From assembly GCF_043195125.1 (NCBI RefSeq), contig NZ_JBAFWR010000001.1: a stretch of DNA of 64,000 bases. One strand, written 5' to 3'. Shown one piece after another: positions 18,400 through 26,617 of this stretch. The position numbers and the translations under genes are program-made. Under the pieces are notes generated by a model. It was not told where the DNA came from, did not search any database, and saw nothing but the letters and a program-made list of their open reading frames with translations. Every line of letters starts with the position of its first letter. Position 1 is the first letter of the stretch. This stretch comes from NCEH01 sp043195125. GTDB lineage: Bacteria; Pseudomonadota; Alphaproteobacteria; Rhizobiales; Xanthobacteraceae.

Positions 18400-19587
18400 T
18401 CAGGCCAGTGTTTCGATCGCCAGCGCGATGCCCTGGCCGCCGCCGATGCAGAGGGTAACGATGCCACGCTTGAGGCCGTCGCGCCGCATCGAATGGATGA
18501 GCCGCGTGGTCAGGATCGCCCCGCTCGCGCCGATGGGATGGCCATGGGCGATGGCCCCGCCTTCAACATTGACGACCTCTTCGGCAAGGCCGAGCTCGCG
18601 GGTAACGGCGAGGGCGATCGCCGCGAAGGCCTCGTTGATTTCCACCCGCTCGACCTCCGCGATCGTCCAGCCCGCACGCCCCAGCGCCTGGCGCACGGCT
18701 GGTACCGGACCGATGCCGAACATGCCTGGCTCCACCGCGCCGACGCCGAAGGCGACGAGCCGCGCCAGCGGCTCAAGGCCGTTCGCCGCGGCGAAATCGC
18801 GTTCGGCGAGGATCATCGCCGCGGCGCCGGTATTGAGACCGGGCGCGTTTCCGGCGGTGATGGTGCCGTCCTTACGGAAGGCCGGCTTCAGCTTGGTGAG
18901 GGATTCGATCGTGGTGTCCGGCCGATTGTGCTCGTCGCGAGCGAAGATCTCCGGCCCCTTGCGGCCCTTGATTTCGACACCGACGATCTCGGCATCGAAT
19001 TTTCCGGCGGCCTGCGCCTGGGAAAAGCGCTGTTGCGAGCGCGCCGCCCAACGGTCCTGATCCTCGCGGGAGACACCACATTTGGTCACGAGGTCTTCGG
19101 TGTGCCAACCGGAATGCTCGCCCGAGAAGGCGTCGTTCAAGCCGTCGCGCAGCATGGAATCGTAGATCTGCGCATCGCCCATGCGATAGCCCCAGCGCCC
19201 GCCGCTCATGAGGTAGGGCGCGGCGTCCATGTTCTCCATGCCGCCGGCGATCGCCGCATCGGCGAAGCCCAGCCAGATCTCCTGGGCGACCGAGGCAACG
19301 GCCTGGGCGCCGGAGCCGCAGACCCGGTTCACAGTCATGGCCGGCACCTCCACCGGTACGCCGCCATGGACGGCCGCCTGGCGGGCGGGGTTCATCTTGT
19401 TGCCGGCCTGGACCACATTGCCCATGATGAGGCTCGACAGCTTGGCTGCATCGAGGCCCGAGCGACGGAGCGTCTCGCGCACGACTGTCGCACCCAGCTC
19501 GGTCGCGGGGACCGCCTTCAGAGCGCCATTATAAGTGCCGATCGCCGTGCGCACCGGCGCGCAGATGACCACGTCTCGTTTCGTCAT
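18400..19587 (-). CDS. Acetyl-CoA C-acetyltransferase (thiolase)
   Basis: A 395-residue thiolase of the PhaA/AtoB type. The nucleophilic cysteine is in NRVCGSGAQAV, the active-site histidine in GHPIGASGA and the second cysteine in CIGGGQG. It condenses two acetyl-CoA to acetoacetyl-CoA or runs the reverse reaction. Nothing in the arsenic genes on either side explains it; it is 67 bp downstream of an OsmC gene and may share that transcript. The physiological role, such as polyhydroxybutyrate synthesis or acetoacetate use, is not shown here. Confidence 0.92.
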   Translation of the reverse strand: MTKRDVVICAPVRTAIGTYNGALKAVPATELGATVVRETLRRSGLDAAKLSSLIMGNVVQAGNKMNPARQAAVHGGVPVEVPAMTVNRVCGSGAQAVASVAQEIWLGFADAAIAGGMENMDAAPYLMSGGRWGYRMGDAQIYDSMLRDGLNDAFSGEHSGWHTEDLVTKCGVSREDQDRWAARSQQRFSQAQAAGKFDAEIVGVEIKGRKGPEIFARDEHNRPDTTIESLTKLKPAFRKDGTITAGNAPGLNTGAAAMILAERDFAAANGLEPLARLVAFGVGAVEPGMFGIGPVPAVRQALGRAGWTIAEVERVEINEAFAAIALAVTRELGLAEEVVNVEGGAIAHGHPIGASGAILTTRLIHSMRRDGLKRGIVTLCIGGGQGIALAIETLA

Positions 19588-19654
19588 GGACTTGGCCTTT
19601 CATGGATAACGACAGATCGCATTCGCGCGGGTGCGCGCAGCGCCTTGATGCGCC

Positions 19655-20059
19655 TCATGCCTTCCTTCGGATCGTCCCGTCCAATCGGGTCGCTTCCGCC
19701 ACGGTGTTCGAAATCGTGCCGTACTTGCGGACGTTGGTGTGGAGCAAAGCCAGGCGCTGCTCCGTCTCGTCCGTATCGATGATCAGCTCGTAATCCACCG
19801 AGATGATCTTCGGCGGCGCGTCCTGCCGAACGGCGTGGAGCGTGACATCCACCCCGCGCAGCTCGAAATTCAGCATCGGGGTCACCCGCTCGATGCCCTT
19901 GATCATGCAGGCCGCGATGGCGGCAAGGAACAGTTCCGCCGGGTTGAAAGCATCGGCGCGCCCGCCAATGTCGGTGTCGAGGGTGATCTCGGCCTCTTTG
20001 GTGCGGGCGAGGCTGCCGTGTACGTCGATGCGCGACGCGTGAACCTTGTATTCCAGCAT
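19655..20059 (-). CDS. OsmC-family protein lacking the second active-site cysteine
   Basis: A protein of 134 residues with the OsmC fold. Classical OsmC/Ohr proteins reduce organic peroxides with two cysteines. The first is present in AAIAACMIKGIERV; at the expected second position (usually in YCPVHNT) this protein has YGTISNTV, so it may not be a peroxidase. ATG 20059 is chosen; a GTG at 20071 overlapping the upstream stop (GTGA) is also possible. It follows a thioredoxin-like gene and a permease, a grouping seen in metalloid and thiol-related operons. Function is uncertain. Confidence 0.78.
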   Translation of the reverse strand: MLEYKVHASRIDVHGSLARTKEAEITLDTDIGGRADAFNPAELFLAAIAACMIKGIERVTPMLNFELRGVDVTLHAVRQDAPPKIISVDYELIIDTDETEQRLALLHTNVRKYGTISNTVAEATRLDGTIRRKA

Positions 20060-20067
20060 GGCGGCGC

Positions 20068-20304
20068 TCACGCCGCGAGCCAGCGGGCGAGATCGTCCGG
20101 CTTCGGCAGGCCGCCGGCGTGCACCACCTTGCCGTCGATGACGATGCCCGGCGTCGAGGCGATGCCGTATCCGGCGATCACCGCATAGTCGGTGACCTTT
20201 TCCACCGTGACGTCGAGCCCGAGCTTGGCCGCCTCATCCCGCACCATCTGCGCCGTTGCCTCGCAGCGAGAGCAGCCGGGGCCCAGCACCTTCACGTCTT
20301 TCAT
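20068..20304 (-). CDS. Small thioredoxin-like protein (redox-active CxxC)
   Basis: A 78-residue protein of the thioredoxin_3 family. It starts MKDVKVLGPGCSRCEAT, with the CSRC redox pair at residues 11-14, and contains the cis-proline region GIASTPGIVIDGK. An upstream open frame exists but overlaps the permease gene and is rejected. Such proteins are regularly encoded beside DUF318/ArsP-like permeases and may deliver reducing power for thiol or metalloid chemistry. Confidence 0.85.
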   Translation of the reverse strand: MKDVKVLGPGCSRCEATAQMVRDEAAKLGLDVTVEKVTDYAVIAGYGIASTPGIVIDGKVVHAGGLPKPDDLARWLAA

Positions 20305-20323
20305 GGCTTTTGCCTTTCTTGTT

Positions 20324-21388
20324 TTAAGAAAACAGCGCGTTGAACAGGAAGCCCACGGCGAGGATGCCGATGCCGACCACGCCCACAAACACGGCAATCA
20401 GCTTGAGGCTTAGGACTTTGCGCAGGATGATCATTTCCGGCAGCGACAGGGCGATGACCGCCATCATGAAGGCGAGCACGGTGCCCAGCGCTGCCCCCTT
20501 CGCCAGCAGGGCCTCGACCACCGGGATGATGCCCGCGGCATTGGAATACATGGGAATGCCCAGCAGCACCGCAGCCGGAACCGACCACCACGCATCCCGC
20601 CCCATGATGGAGGCGAGGAGATCTTCCGGCACATAGCCGTGGATGAAGGCGCCCGCTGCGATGCCGGCGATGATCCACATCCAGACCTTGCCGACGATGT
20701 CGCGCACCGCGTCGAGGCCGGCCCTGATGCGATCCACCAGCGTCATACCGTTTGGCGGCAGCTCGACCGGACTGGCACGCACGTTGCGCACCCAGTCTTC
20801 CAGCCAGCCCTCCAGGTGCAGGCGTCCGATGACCCAGCCGGCGATAATGGCGATGGAGAGGCCGAATGCCAGATAGGTGAGCGCCACCTTCCAGCCGACC
20901 AGCGCGAACAGGAGGCCCAGCGCCACCTCGTTGACCATGGGCGCGGCGATGAGGAAGGAGAAGGTGACGCCCAGGGGCACCCCGGCGGAGACGAAGCCGA
21001 CGAACAGCGGCACCGCCGAGCAGGAGCAGAAGGGCGTGACGATGCCGAGGCCGGCGGCCGCAATGTTGCCGAGCCCCTCGCGTTTTCCAGCGAGCAGGGC
21101 GCGGGTGCGCTCGGCGGAGAAGAAGCTGCGCACCACGCCCATGGCGAAGACCACCAGCGTCAGCAGCATCAGCACCTTGGGCGTGTCGTAGATGAAGAAC
21201 GCGACCGCTTCAGCGAGATGGCTGCCTTGCTCCACCGGCAGGCGGGCCACTAGCCATTGGGAGAACGGCGCGAGCTGGGCATAGACCACGAACCAGAGGG
21301 CGATCGCCGCGGCCGTCACCGCCGCCCAGGTCAGTGACGATGCATCCCTCGGTGGCTTGCGCCCGGTCAATGACAGGTCGGCGCTCAT
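20324..21388 (-). CDS. DUF318/ArsP-like membrane permease
   Basis: A 354-residue permease with about eight helices. The strongly conserved TPFCSCSAVPLFVGFVSAG segment and a second GIPMYSNAAGIIPVVEALL half-repeat identify the DUF318 (YraQ/ArsP) family. ATG 21388 follows CAGGAGAG and overlaps the arsR stop by 4 bp. Characterised ArsP members export trivalent organoarsenicals. Control by an ArsR and the linked thioredoxin support metalloid export here, but the substrate is not proven. Confidence 0.85.
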   Translation of the reverse strand: MSADLSLTGRKPPRDASSLTWAAVTAAAIALWFVVYAQLAPFSQWLVARLPVEQGSHLAEAVAFFIYDTPKVLMLLTLVVFAMGVVRSFFSAERTRALLAGKREGLGNIAAAGLGIVTPFCSCSAVPLFVGFVSAGVPLGVTFSFLIAAPMVNEVALGLLFALVGWKVALTYLAFGLSIAIIAGWVIGRLHLEGWLEDWVRNVRASPVELPPNGMTLVDRIRAGLDAVRDIVGKVWMWIIAGIAAGAFIHGYVPEDLLASIMGRDAWWSVPAAVLLGIPMYSNAAGIIPVVEALLAKGAALGTVLAFMMAVIALSLPEMIILRKVLSLKLIAVFVGVVGIGILAVGFLFNALFS

Positions 21389-21684
21389 GCGGCTCTCCTG
21401 TTCGATGAAGCGTCCAGGGTGGTGAGGACAGCATTGATGATGGTTGCCTGCTCGGCCGGCAGTTCGGGATTGCGACGGTAGCGCACCCATTGGGCGTCCC
21501 GCCGATCCACCACGACGCCAGCCTGCTTGAGCACCGCCATATGGCGCGACATGCGGGATTGGGTGACGCCGAGGACGCGCACGAGTTCGCAGACGCAATG
21601 CTCGTGCCCATCCCACAGGAGGTGGACCGCCGCGAGGCGGGTGGGTTCGGCCAGGGCCGACAGAAGGGTGAGGGCGGACTGCAT
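21385..21684 (-). CDS. arsR: ArsR/SmtB-family metalloid-responsive repressor
   Basis: A 99-residue winged-helix repressor. The metal-binding helix reads HEHCVCELVRVLGV, matching the CVC site used for As(III)/Sb(III) in ArsR, and the recognition helix is QSRMSRHMAVLKQAG. It is the first gene of the permease-thioredoxin-OsmC operon and probably represses it. An operator-like inverted repeat lies just upstream. Confidence 0.92.
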   Translation of the reverse strand: MQSALTLLSALAEPTRLAAVHLLWDGHEHCVCELVRVLGVTQSRMSRHMAVLKQAGVVVDRRDAQWVRYRRNPELPAEQATIINAVLTTLDASSNRRAA

Positions 21685-21700
21685 ACGCTTCTTTTACTTT

Positions 21701-21726
21701 AATGCGCATATGCGTTCAAGCGCATT
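21701..21726. promoter_or_regulatory. ArsR operator-like inverted repeat
   Basis: The arms AATGCGC (21701-21707) and GCGCATT (21720-21726) flank an inner palindrome CGCATATGCG (21705-21714). It sits 17-42 bp before the arsR start in an AT-rich stretch. The layout suits a dimeric ArsR repressor. Confidence 0.6.
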
Positions 21727-21830
21727 TTATAATTAGCTTGTCACTGGGAACGCAGGGCTTCTCGAAATCAGGGGGAATTGAACCCTCACCCTCGACCTCG
21801 GAGCGGATATCTATGCTGCGGCTCGAAATA

Positions 21831-21874
21831 GCAATTTGAGATGGTTGCGTGCCCCCGCAACCATCTCAAATTGC
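21831..21874. repeat. Perfect 19-bp inverted repeat with 6-nt loop
   Basis: The stem GCAATTTGAGATGGTTGCG (21831-21849) pairs perfectly with its reverse complement at 21856-21874. It lies in the 450-bp gap between arsR and suyB, which has no credible gene. It may form a strong RNA hairpin. No flanking transposase or target duplication was seen. Confidence 0.7.
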
Positions 21875-21894
21875 GATACCAAATCGCGCAAATC

Positions 21895-21920
21895 AGCCGC
21901 CCCCACCGGGCGGCTTTTTT
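21895..21920 (+). terminator. Rho-independent terminator hairpin on the plus strand
   Basis: An 8-bp stem, AGCCGCCC and GGGCGGCT, with a 5-nt loop is followed by a run of T. It is a good intrinsic terminator on the plus strand, yet no plus-strand gene ends here. A short untranslated transcript or a lost gene could explain it. Confidence 0.65.
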
Positions 21921-21969
21921 GCGTTCGCAAGTTCTGATCAGAGCAGGTCCCCGCAACCAGCGTGCTTAT

Positions 21970-22013
21970 ATGAAAGCGGCTCTGCTTGGTGATCCAAGCA
22001 GAGCCGCTTTCAT
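21970..22013. terminator. Perfect 20-bp hairpin downstream of suyB
   Basis: The stem ATGAAAGCGGCTCTGCTTGG (21970-21989) pairs perfectly with 21994-22013 around a TGAT loop. It lies 124 bp beyond the suyB stop and could terminate the long minus-strand sulfonate operon or protect its 3' end. The plus strand has a short T-rich tail after it. Confidence 0.6.
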
Positions 22014-22136
22014 TTTATGCGTACGGAGACGACGGTATCGCCTTCGCGGCGTTCGCCTATTCGTCCCAACCGCGCATTTTCAATTTGATACGGAACGGGA
22101 GACGGGCAGCGCGAGAGCCGCCCGTCCTTTGAGCGT

Positions 22137-23417
22137 TCAGGCGCTGCGATAGAGCTTCGTCATGACGAATTCGCGGTGGCCGAGGGATTCGGCTGCCGTG
22201 AGCCGACCGTTGGCGGTACGCACGATCATGTCGATGAGCGCATCGCCGGCCTGCGGGATCGTCATGTCGCGACGCAGGACGCCGGAAACGTCGACGTCGA
22301 TATGCTCACCCATCGTGCGGACGGTGCGCGGGTTGCCGGAGATCTTGATGACCGGAATGATCGGGTTGCCGATCACATTGCCCTGCCCGGTGGGGAAGGT
22401 GTGAACGACATAACCGGCCGCGGCCATCAGGGTCACGCATTCGGCGGCGGCGGAGGACGTATCCATGAAATAGAGGCCGGGTCCCTTGGCGGGGGCCTCT
22501 GCCGGCTCGAGCGCATCGATATAGGTGCACTCGTGGCCGATCTTCTCGAGGTTTCCGAGGGCCTTTTCTTCGATCGTCGTCAGGCCGCCGGCGATATTGC
22601 CCTTGGTGGGCTGGCTGTCTGACAAATCGTCCGTCTTGTGGGCTTCGATGACGTCGTCCTGATAGGACTTCCACATCTTGTACCACTTGTCGGCAATTTC
22701 CGGAGAGGCCGCGCGATCCTTGCAGAGGTGCTCGGCGCCGGTGATCTCGGAGGTTTCGCCGAACACGCCGTAGATGCCGTGCGGGATCAACTTGTCGTAC
22801 ATGTTGCCGACGGTGGGGCAGGAGGACAGACCCGTCGTCGTGTCGGATTCACCGCATTTGGTGGAGATCCAAAGGTCGGTGATCGGGCATTCCTCGCGCT
22901 GGAGCTCGGTCGCCCATTGCAGGAAGCGCTTGGCCTGATAGCTGGCCTTGGCGACGGTCGCGATATCGCCATGGCCCTCGATGCCGAAGCCCACGACCGG
23001 CTTGCCGGTCTTGGCGATGCCCTGGACGACGCGGTTGGTCCACTGGTCCTCGATCCCGATAACGATGACCGCGGCCACGTTCGGGTTGGAGCCGATCCCG
23101 ATGAGGGTGCGGAAATGGATTTCCAGATCCTCGCCGAACTGCAGCCGCCCGTACGCATGCGGCAGCGCCAGCGTGCCCTTTACATTGTTCGCCACGGCCT
23201 CGCAGGCCGCGTTCGAAAGATCGTCGAGCGGCAGGATGACCACGTGGTTGCGTACGCCGACGCGGCCGTTCTCGCGGCGCCAGCCCATGATCGTGGCATT
23301 CGCGTAGTCGCTGGAAGCGCGCTCCGCCGAAAGGGCGGGGGTGACGAACTGGTCCGGCGCGCTGCCGGCGAACGGGTTCGTCGGGCTTTCGCCGTTGATC
23401 GTGATGTTCTCGGACAT
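22137..23417 (-). CDS. suyB: Sulfolactate sulfo-lyase large subunit (UxaA/altronate dehydratase family)
   Basis: A 426-residue UxaA-family lyase. The metal-site motif KCGESDTTTGLSSCPTVG is the SuyB form of the family KCGGSD signature. ATG 23417 follows GGTGAGG; GTG 23429, overlapping the suyA stop, is possible. With SuyA it removes bisulfite from (R)-3-sulfolactate to give pyruvate in the cytoplasm. Altronate dehydratase has the same fold, but the SAF partner as a separate gene and the sulfonate genes around it support SuyB. If the substrate of this cluster is a C4 compound, the enzyme may act on 3-sulfomalate; see findings. Confidence 0.82.
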   Translation of the reverse strand: MSENITINGESPTNPFAGSAPDQFVTPALSAERASSDYANATIMGWRRENGRVGVRNHVVILPLDDLSNAACEAVANNVKGTLALPHAYGRLQFGEDLEIHFRTLIGIGSNPNVAAVIVIGIEDQWTNRVVQGIAKTGKPVVGFGIEGHGDIATVAKASYQAKRFLQWATELQREECPITDLWISTKCGESDTTTGLSSCPTVGNMYDKLIPHGIYGVFGETSEITGAEHLCKDRAASPEIADKWYKMWKSYQDDVIEAHKTDDLSDSQPTKGNIAGGLTTIEEKALGNLEKIGHECTYIDALEPAEAPAKGPGLYFMDTSSAAAECVTLMAAAGYVVHTFPTGQGNVIGNPIIPVIKISGNPRTVRTMGEHIDVDVSGVLRRDMTIPQAGDALIDMIVRTANGRLTAAESLGHREFVMTKLYRSA

Positions 23418-23425
23418 GTTCGGCC

Positions 23426-23746
23426 TCACCAGCGCTTCGTCTTGGCATTGTGGACGTGGACGTGCTCGCCCTTGGCGATGTCGGCGACGATCCGGCCGAC
23501 ATCTTGTCCGTACTTGATCAAGGTATCGCCGGACTTCAGATCCACGAGCGCCACCTTGTGGCCGATGGGGATGTCGCTTTTCACGAACACCTCAAAGGTG
23601 GAATTGTCTTCCGTGATGACGCCGAAGGCCTGCGTATTGGCGCTGAGCCCCTCGACCACCGCGACCGCCACATTGTCCTTTGGGCTATGGGCGAGGACGT
23701 GCGGGATGCCGTCGCCATTGCCTCGCGTTTCTTGATTCGCGCTCAT
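23426..23746 (-). CDS. suyA: Sulfolactate sulfo-lyase small subunit (SAF domain)
   Basis: A 106-residue protein with a SAF domain (residues about 20-95), including DIPIGHKVALVDLKSGDTLIKYG, found in SuyA and in the N-terminal part of UxaA/GarD. It binds the substrate side of the sulfo-lyase formed with SuyB. The stop codon overlaps a possible GTG start of suyB. A palindromic site lies in front of it, so suyAB may have its own promoter. Confidence 0.83.
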   Translation of the reverse strand: MSANQETRGNGDGIPHVLAHSPKDNVAVAVVEGLSANTQAFGVITEDNSTFEVFVKSDIPIGHKVALVDLKSGDTLIKYGQDVGRIVADIAKGEHVHVHNAKTKRW

Positions 23747-23801
23747 TTTCTTGAGGTCCTCCTATGCCGGCCCGGGGTCCCAGGGCTCGCCCTGCCTTCC
23801 C

Positions 23802-23819
23802 ATGTCTTTTATAAGACAT
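23802..23819. promoter_or_regulatory. Palindromic regulator site upstream of suyA
   Basis: ATGTCTT and AAGACAT flank TTAT. The site contains TATAAGAC (23810-23817), which recurs near 35151 and, inverted, near 36122 at the gntR/slcC promoter. It lies 56 bp before suyA, in the 140-bp gap after the second substrate-binding protein gene. It is a likely site for the GntR protein encoded at 35275-36057. Confidence 0.5.
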
Positions 23820-23886
23820 AAGATATGATAAAAGGTCAATTGCCTTTATGCGCTCAAGCCGCGCGTGGCTGCTTAGGCGCGAAAAA

Positions 23887-24894
23887 TCAGTTCCCCGCCT
23901 TGTCGTGCATGTTGACGAAGAACAGTTCTTTCCAGCTCTCCGCGCGACGGCGGATGGCCTTCGTGCGCGCCATGAAGTCGATATATTGCTGGATGCTCTG
24001 TGGCGTCGTGGTGAAGGTCACCTGGGGATCCGTGAGGATCTGTTGAATGAGGGCGAGGTCGCTCGCATCCTTGGTGAGGCGCACATAGGTGGCGGCAGCG
24101 GCCGGCTTGTCGGCGTTTATGATGCCGATCGCCTTGTCCAGGGCGGCAGTGAAAGCCTCGTAGATCTTCGGATTCTGTTCAACGAAGGAGGAGGCGGCCC
24201 AAACGACATTGAAGGTGGAGGGGCCGCCCAGGATATCGAACGTATTCAGCACGGTGTGCACGCCCGGCCGCTTCAGCTCCAGCTCCTGAATCGGGGCTGC
24301 CGTGAAATGAGCCGTCACCTGGCCGGCGAACATGGCGGCCATGCCGTCGGGGTGGGACAGTGTGACGGTGAGCTTGTCGAGATCGTTGCGATGGGCCTCG
24401 CCCAATTCCTTTTCCGCAGCCATCTGCAGGAACATGGCCTGAACCGAAACCTTCACCGCCGGCAGGGCGATCTTGTCGGCATCGGTGAAGTCCCGCAAAG
24501 ACTTGATGTTTGGATTGGTCGTGTTCATCAGAAGCGGCATGGAGTTCATCGCCGCCACGCCTTTTACCTGCATCTTGGTGCCTTCGGTCTTCGACCACAG
24601 AAGCACCAAAGGCGGCACTCCGCCGGCCGCGAACTGGATGGCGCCGGAGAGCAGCGCGTCGTTCATGGCGGCACCGCCGGCGAGCGTCGAATAACCCACC
24701 TTGAGATCGGGAATGCCGCGCGCGGCGGCTTCCCTTTCCACCAGCTTCTGGTCCTCCATGATCATCAGCGGCAGATGGCCGAGGCTCGGCTGCCGGGCGA
24801 TGCGAATCTCCGTCATCTCCGCCGATGCTGCGCCCATGCCTGCCAGCAGGATCGCGGCGGCCAAGATCCCTCGTGTTTCGAACATGCGTGTCAC
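23887..24894 (-). CDS. TauA/SsuA-like substrate-binding protein, second copy
   Basis: A 335-residue periplasmic binding protein with a signal peptide ending near ASAEM. The core motifs are LPLMIMEDQKLVE, NDALLSGAIQFAAGG and KVSVQAMFLQMAAEKELG. It is clearly paralogous to the binding protein at 32083-33090 in the same gene series, which also holds the only permease and ATPase pair. The two may feed one transporter with different ligands or enantiomers. ATG 24894 is used; ATG 24885 is an alternative. TauA-like proteins bind sulfonates but also other anions. Confidence 0.85.
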   Translation of the reverse strand: MTRMFETRGILAAAILLAGMGAASAEMTEIRIARQPSLGHLPLMIMEDQKLVEREAAARGIPDLKVGYSTLAGGAAMNDALLSGAIQFAAGGVPPLVLLWSKTEGTKMQVKGVAAMNSMPLLMNTTNPNIKSLRDFTDADKIALPAVKVSVQAMFLQMAAEKELGEAHRNDLDKLTVTLSHPDGMAAMFAGQVTAHFTAAPIQELELKRPGVHTVLNTFDILGGPSTFNVVWAASSFVEQNPKIYEAFTAALDKAIGIINADKPAAAATYVRLTKDASDLALIQQILTDPQVTFTTTPQSIQQYIDFMARTKAIRRRAESWKELFFVNMHDKAGN

Positions 24895-24945
24895 TCCCCT
24901 TGCTTATTGGTCTTGATGGGTACGTGCGCGCTGCGGACCGTGCGT

Positions 24946-26580
24946 CTATCCGGGCGCTGCGCGGCGAATGACAGGCGCGGGCACGCTCTCGATCATCACG
25001 TTGATGCAGGAGGGCCTTCCGCTCGCGAGCGCCCGTTCGAGCGCATCGGGCAAGTCGTCCGCGTGGGTCACGCAGGCGCCGAAGCCACCGAGTGCGGCGA
25101 CCACCTGGTCATATCGGGTCGGCAGCAGATCGCAGTGGCGGGCGCGCTCGGCTCCGAAGCTGCGAAGCTGGATTTGATGCTCGGCGTTCCATCGGGCATC
25201 GTTTCCGACGACCGCGATGATCGGCAAGCCATAGCGCACAGCGGTATCGAACTCCGCCATGTGAAAGCCGAATGTTCCATCGCCCAGGATCGCCACCACC
25301 GGCGCCTGCGGAACGAGCGCCTTGGCAGCGACGGCGAACGGGACGGAGACCCCGATTGTACCGGAGACCCCGTTAACCAGCCGCCGCTCCGTCTTGATCA
25401 GGGCCTGTGGCCATTGGCCGATCTCGCCACCGTCGCAGATCAGGGTGCCGCCGGGGTGCCGGTCGAGAAAGGCGCCGACCGCGCGGCACAATTCCACCGG
25501 GTGCACGCGGCCCGGCGCGCCGGTGGCGCTGTTCCAATCCTGGGGGATGTAGCGCAGCGCCTCCCGCACCTCGGCGAGCCATAATCCTTCCCGTTCCGCG
25601 CCGGCGAGCGCCGAGCCGAGGTCGGCCAAGGTGGGACGCGGGTCGGCGATGCCGGAGGCCAGCAGGCGCGGCCCCTTGTCCCGCGCGGCCCGGGCGATCA
25701 ACTCGGCATCGGGGTCGAGGACGATGAAATTGCAGCGCTCCGACACGGCGGGCGCGTCGCCGAACTTCAAGGTGAAATCGAGCGCCTTGCCGACCAGGGC
25801 GATAATGTCCGCTTTGGCGAGAATCTCGGCAAAACTGCCAAGGCTCGGATCGTTGATGCCGCGCGGGCTTTCCATGCCGATCACCGGAATGCCGGTGGCC
25901 GTCTCCAGCGCCAGCATAGCGGCTCGGCCGGAGACGTCGCATAGCGCGGGCCCGCAGAGGATCAACGGTCGCTTCGCCTCGCGCAGCAGATCGGCCGCTT
26001 TCGCAAGCACAGCAGGCTCGGCATGGCGTGCAGGAATGGGTCCGGGGGAGGGCGGTGTGAAGGTCGTGGCGGTCACGCTTGCTTCCAGCAGGTCCACCGG
26101 CAGGCTGAGGTGCACCGGGCCCGGTCGTCCTTCCCGCGCGATGCGCACGGCGCGCGTCAGGTCGTCCGCGAGGCCCGCGGTGCTGGCGGCGGTCCAGGAG
26201 GCCTTGGTCATGGGACGGGCGATGTCGGCCTGCGCCATTTCCTGAAACGCGCCTCGGCCGAGTTCCTTCAGTCCGGCGTGCCCAGAAAGAAGGAGAACCG
26301 GGGATTCCGCGCCGAGCGCGGTGAACAAGGCCGCCGCGCCGTTCGAATGGCCCTGGCCACCGGTCACCAGGGCGACGCCGACCTCGCCCGTGAGGCGGCC
26401 CCAGGCGTCGGCCATATGCACGCAGGCCGCTTCTTGCCGCACGTGGATGATCTCGATCCCCGTCGACAGGAGCGCGTCGAACACGGGCATGATGTGATTG
26501 CCCGACAAGGTGAAGATGCGCGTGACGCCGAGGCTTTCGAGCGTCCGGGCGACGATGTCTGCCCCGCGAAGCGTGGTCAT
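24946..26580 (-). CDS. Thiamine-pyrophosphate-dependent enzyme (acetolactate synthase-like)
   Basis: A 544-residue three-domain TPP enzyme. The cofactor-activating glutamate is in HVRQEAACVHMADAWGR. The Mg/TPP motif starts at GDGTFGFHMAEF and ends at the unusual GNDARWNAEHQ. ATG 26580 is chosen; the upstream open frame overlaps the flavoprotein gene. It could decarboxylate a 2-oxo acid, for example sulfopyruvate or a sulfonated oxo-dicarboxylate product, or act as a carboligase. It is not a close match to Xsc or to glyoxylate carboligase by the motifs visible. The reaction is not known. Confidence 0.8.
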   Translation of the reverse strand: MTTLRGADIVARTLESLGVTRIFTLSGNHIMPVFDALLSTGIEIIHVRQEAACVHMADAWGRLTGEVGVALVTGGQGHSNGAAALFTALGAESPVLLLSGHAGLKELGRGAFQEMAQADIARPMTKASWTAASTAGLADDLTRAVRIAREGRPGPVHLSLPVDLLEASVTATTFTPPSPGPIPARHAEPAVLAKAADLLREAKRPLILCGPALCDVSGRAAMLALETATGIPVIGMESPRGINDPSLGSFAEILAKADIIALVGKALDFTLKFGDAPAVSERCNFIVLDPDAELIARAARDKGPRLLASGIADPRPTLADLGSALAGAEREGLWLAEVREALRYIPQDWNSATGAPGRVHPVELCRAVGAFLDRHPGGTLICDGGEIGQWPQALIKTERRLVNGVSGTIGVSVPFAVAAKALVPQAPVVAILGDGTFGFHMAEFDTAVRYGLPIIAVVGNDARWNAEHQIQLRSFGAERARHCDLLPTRYDQVVAALGGFGACVTHADDLPDALERALASGRPSCINVMIESVPAPVIRRAAPG

Positions 26581-26617
26581 GTGGTGTTCCCGCAATGGAG
26601 AGGCGCGCGCGTTCGGC

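Noticed and set aside
21760..21800. tRNA-like T-arm (GGGTTCAATTCCCC on the minus strand)
   Set aside because: No acceptor, D or anticodon arm can be built around it. At most an old tRNA fragment; not reported as a tRNA or attachment site.
21831..22013. Ends of an insertion sequence
   Set aside because: There is no transposase frame or remnant between or beside the inverted repeats, and each repeat is a tight hairpin rather than a pair of distant ends.
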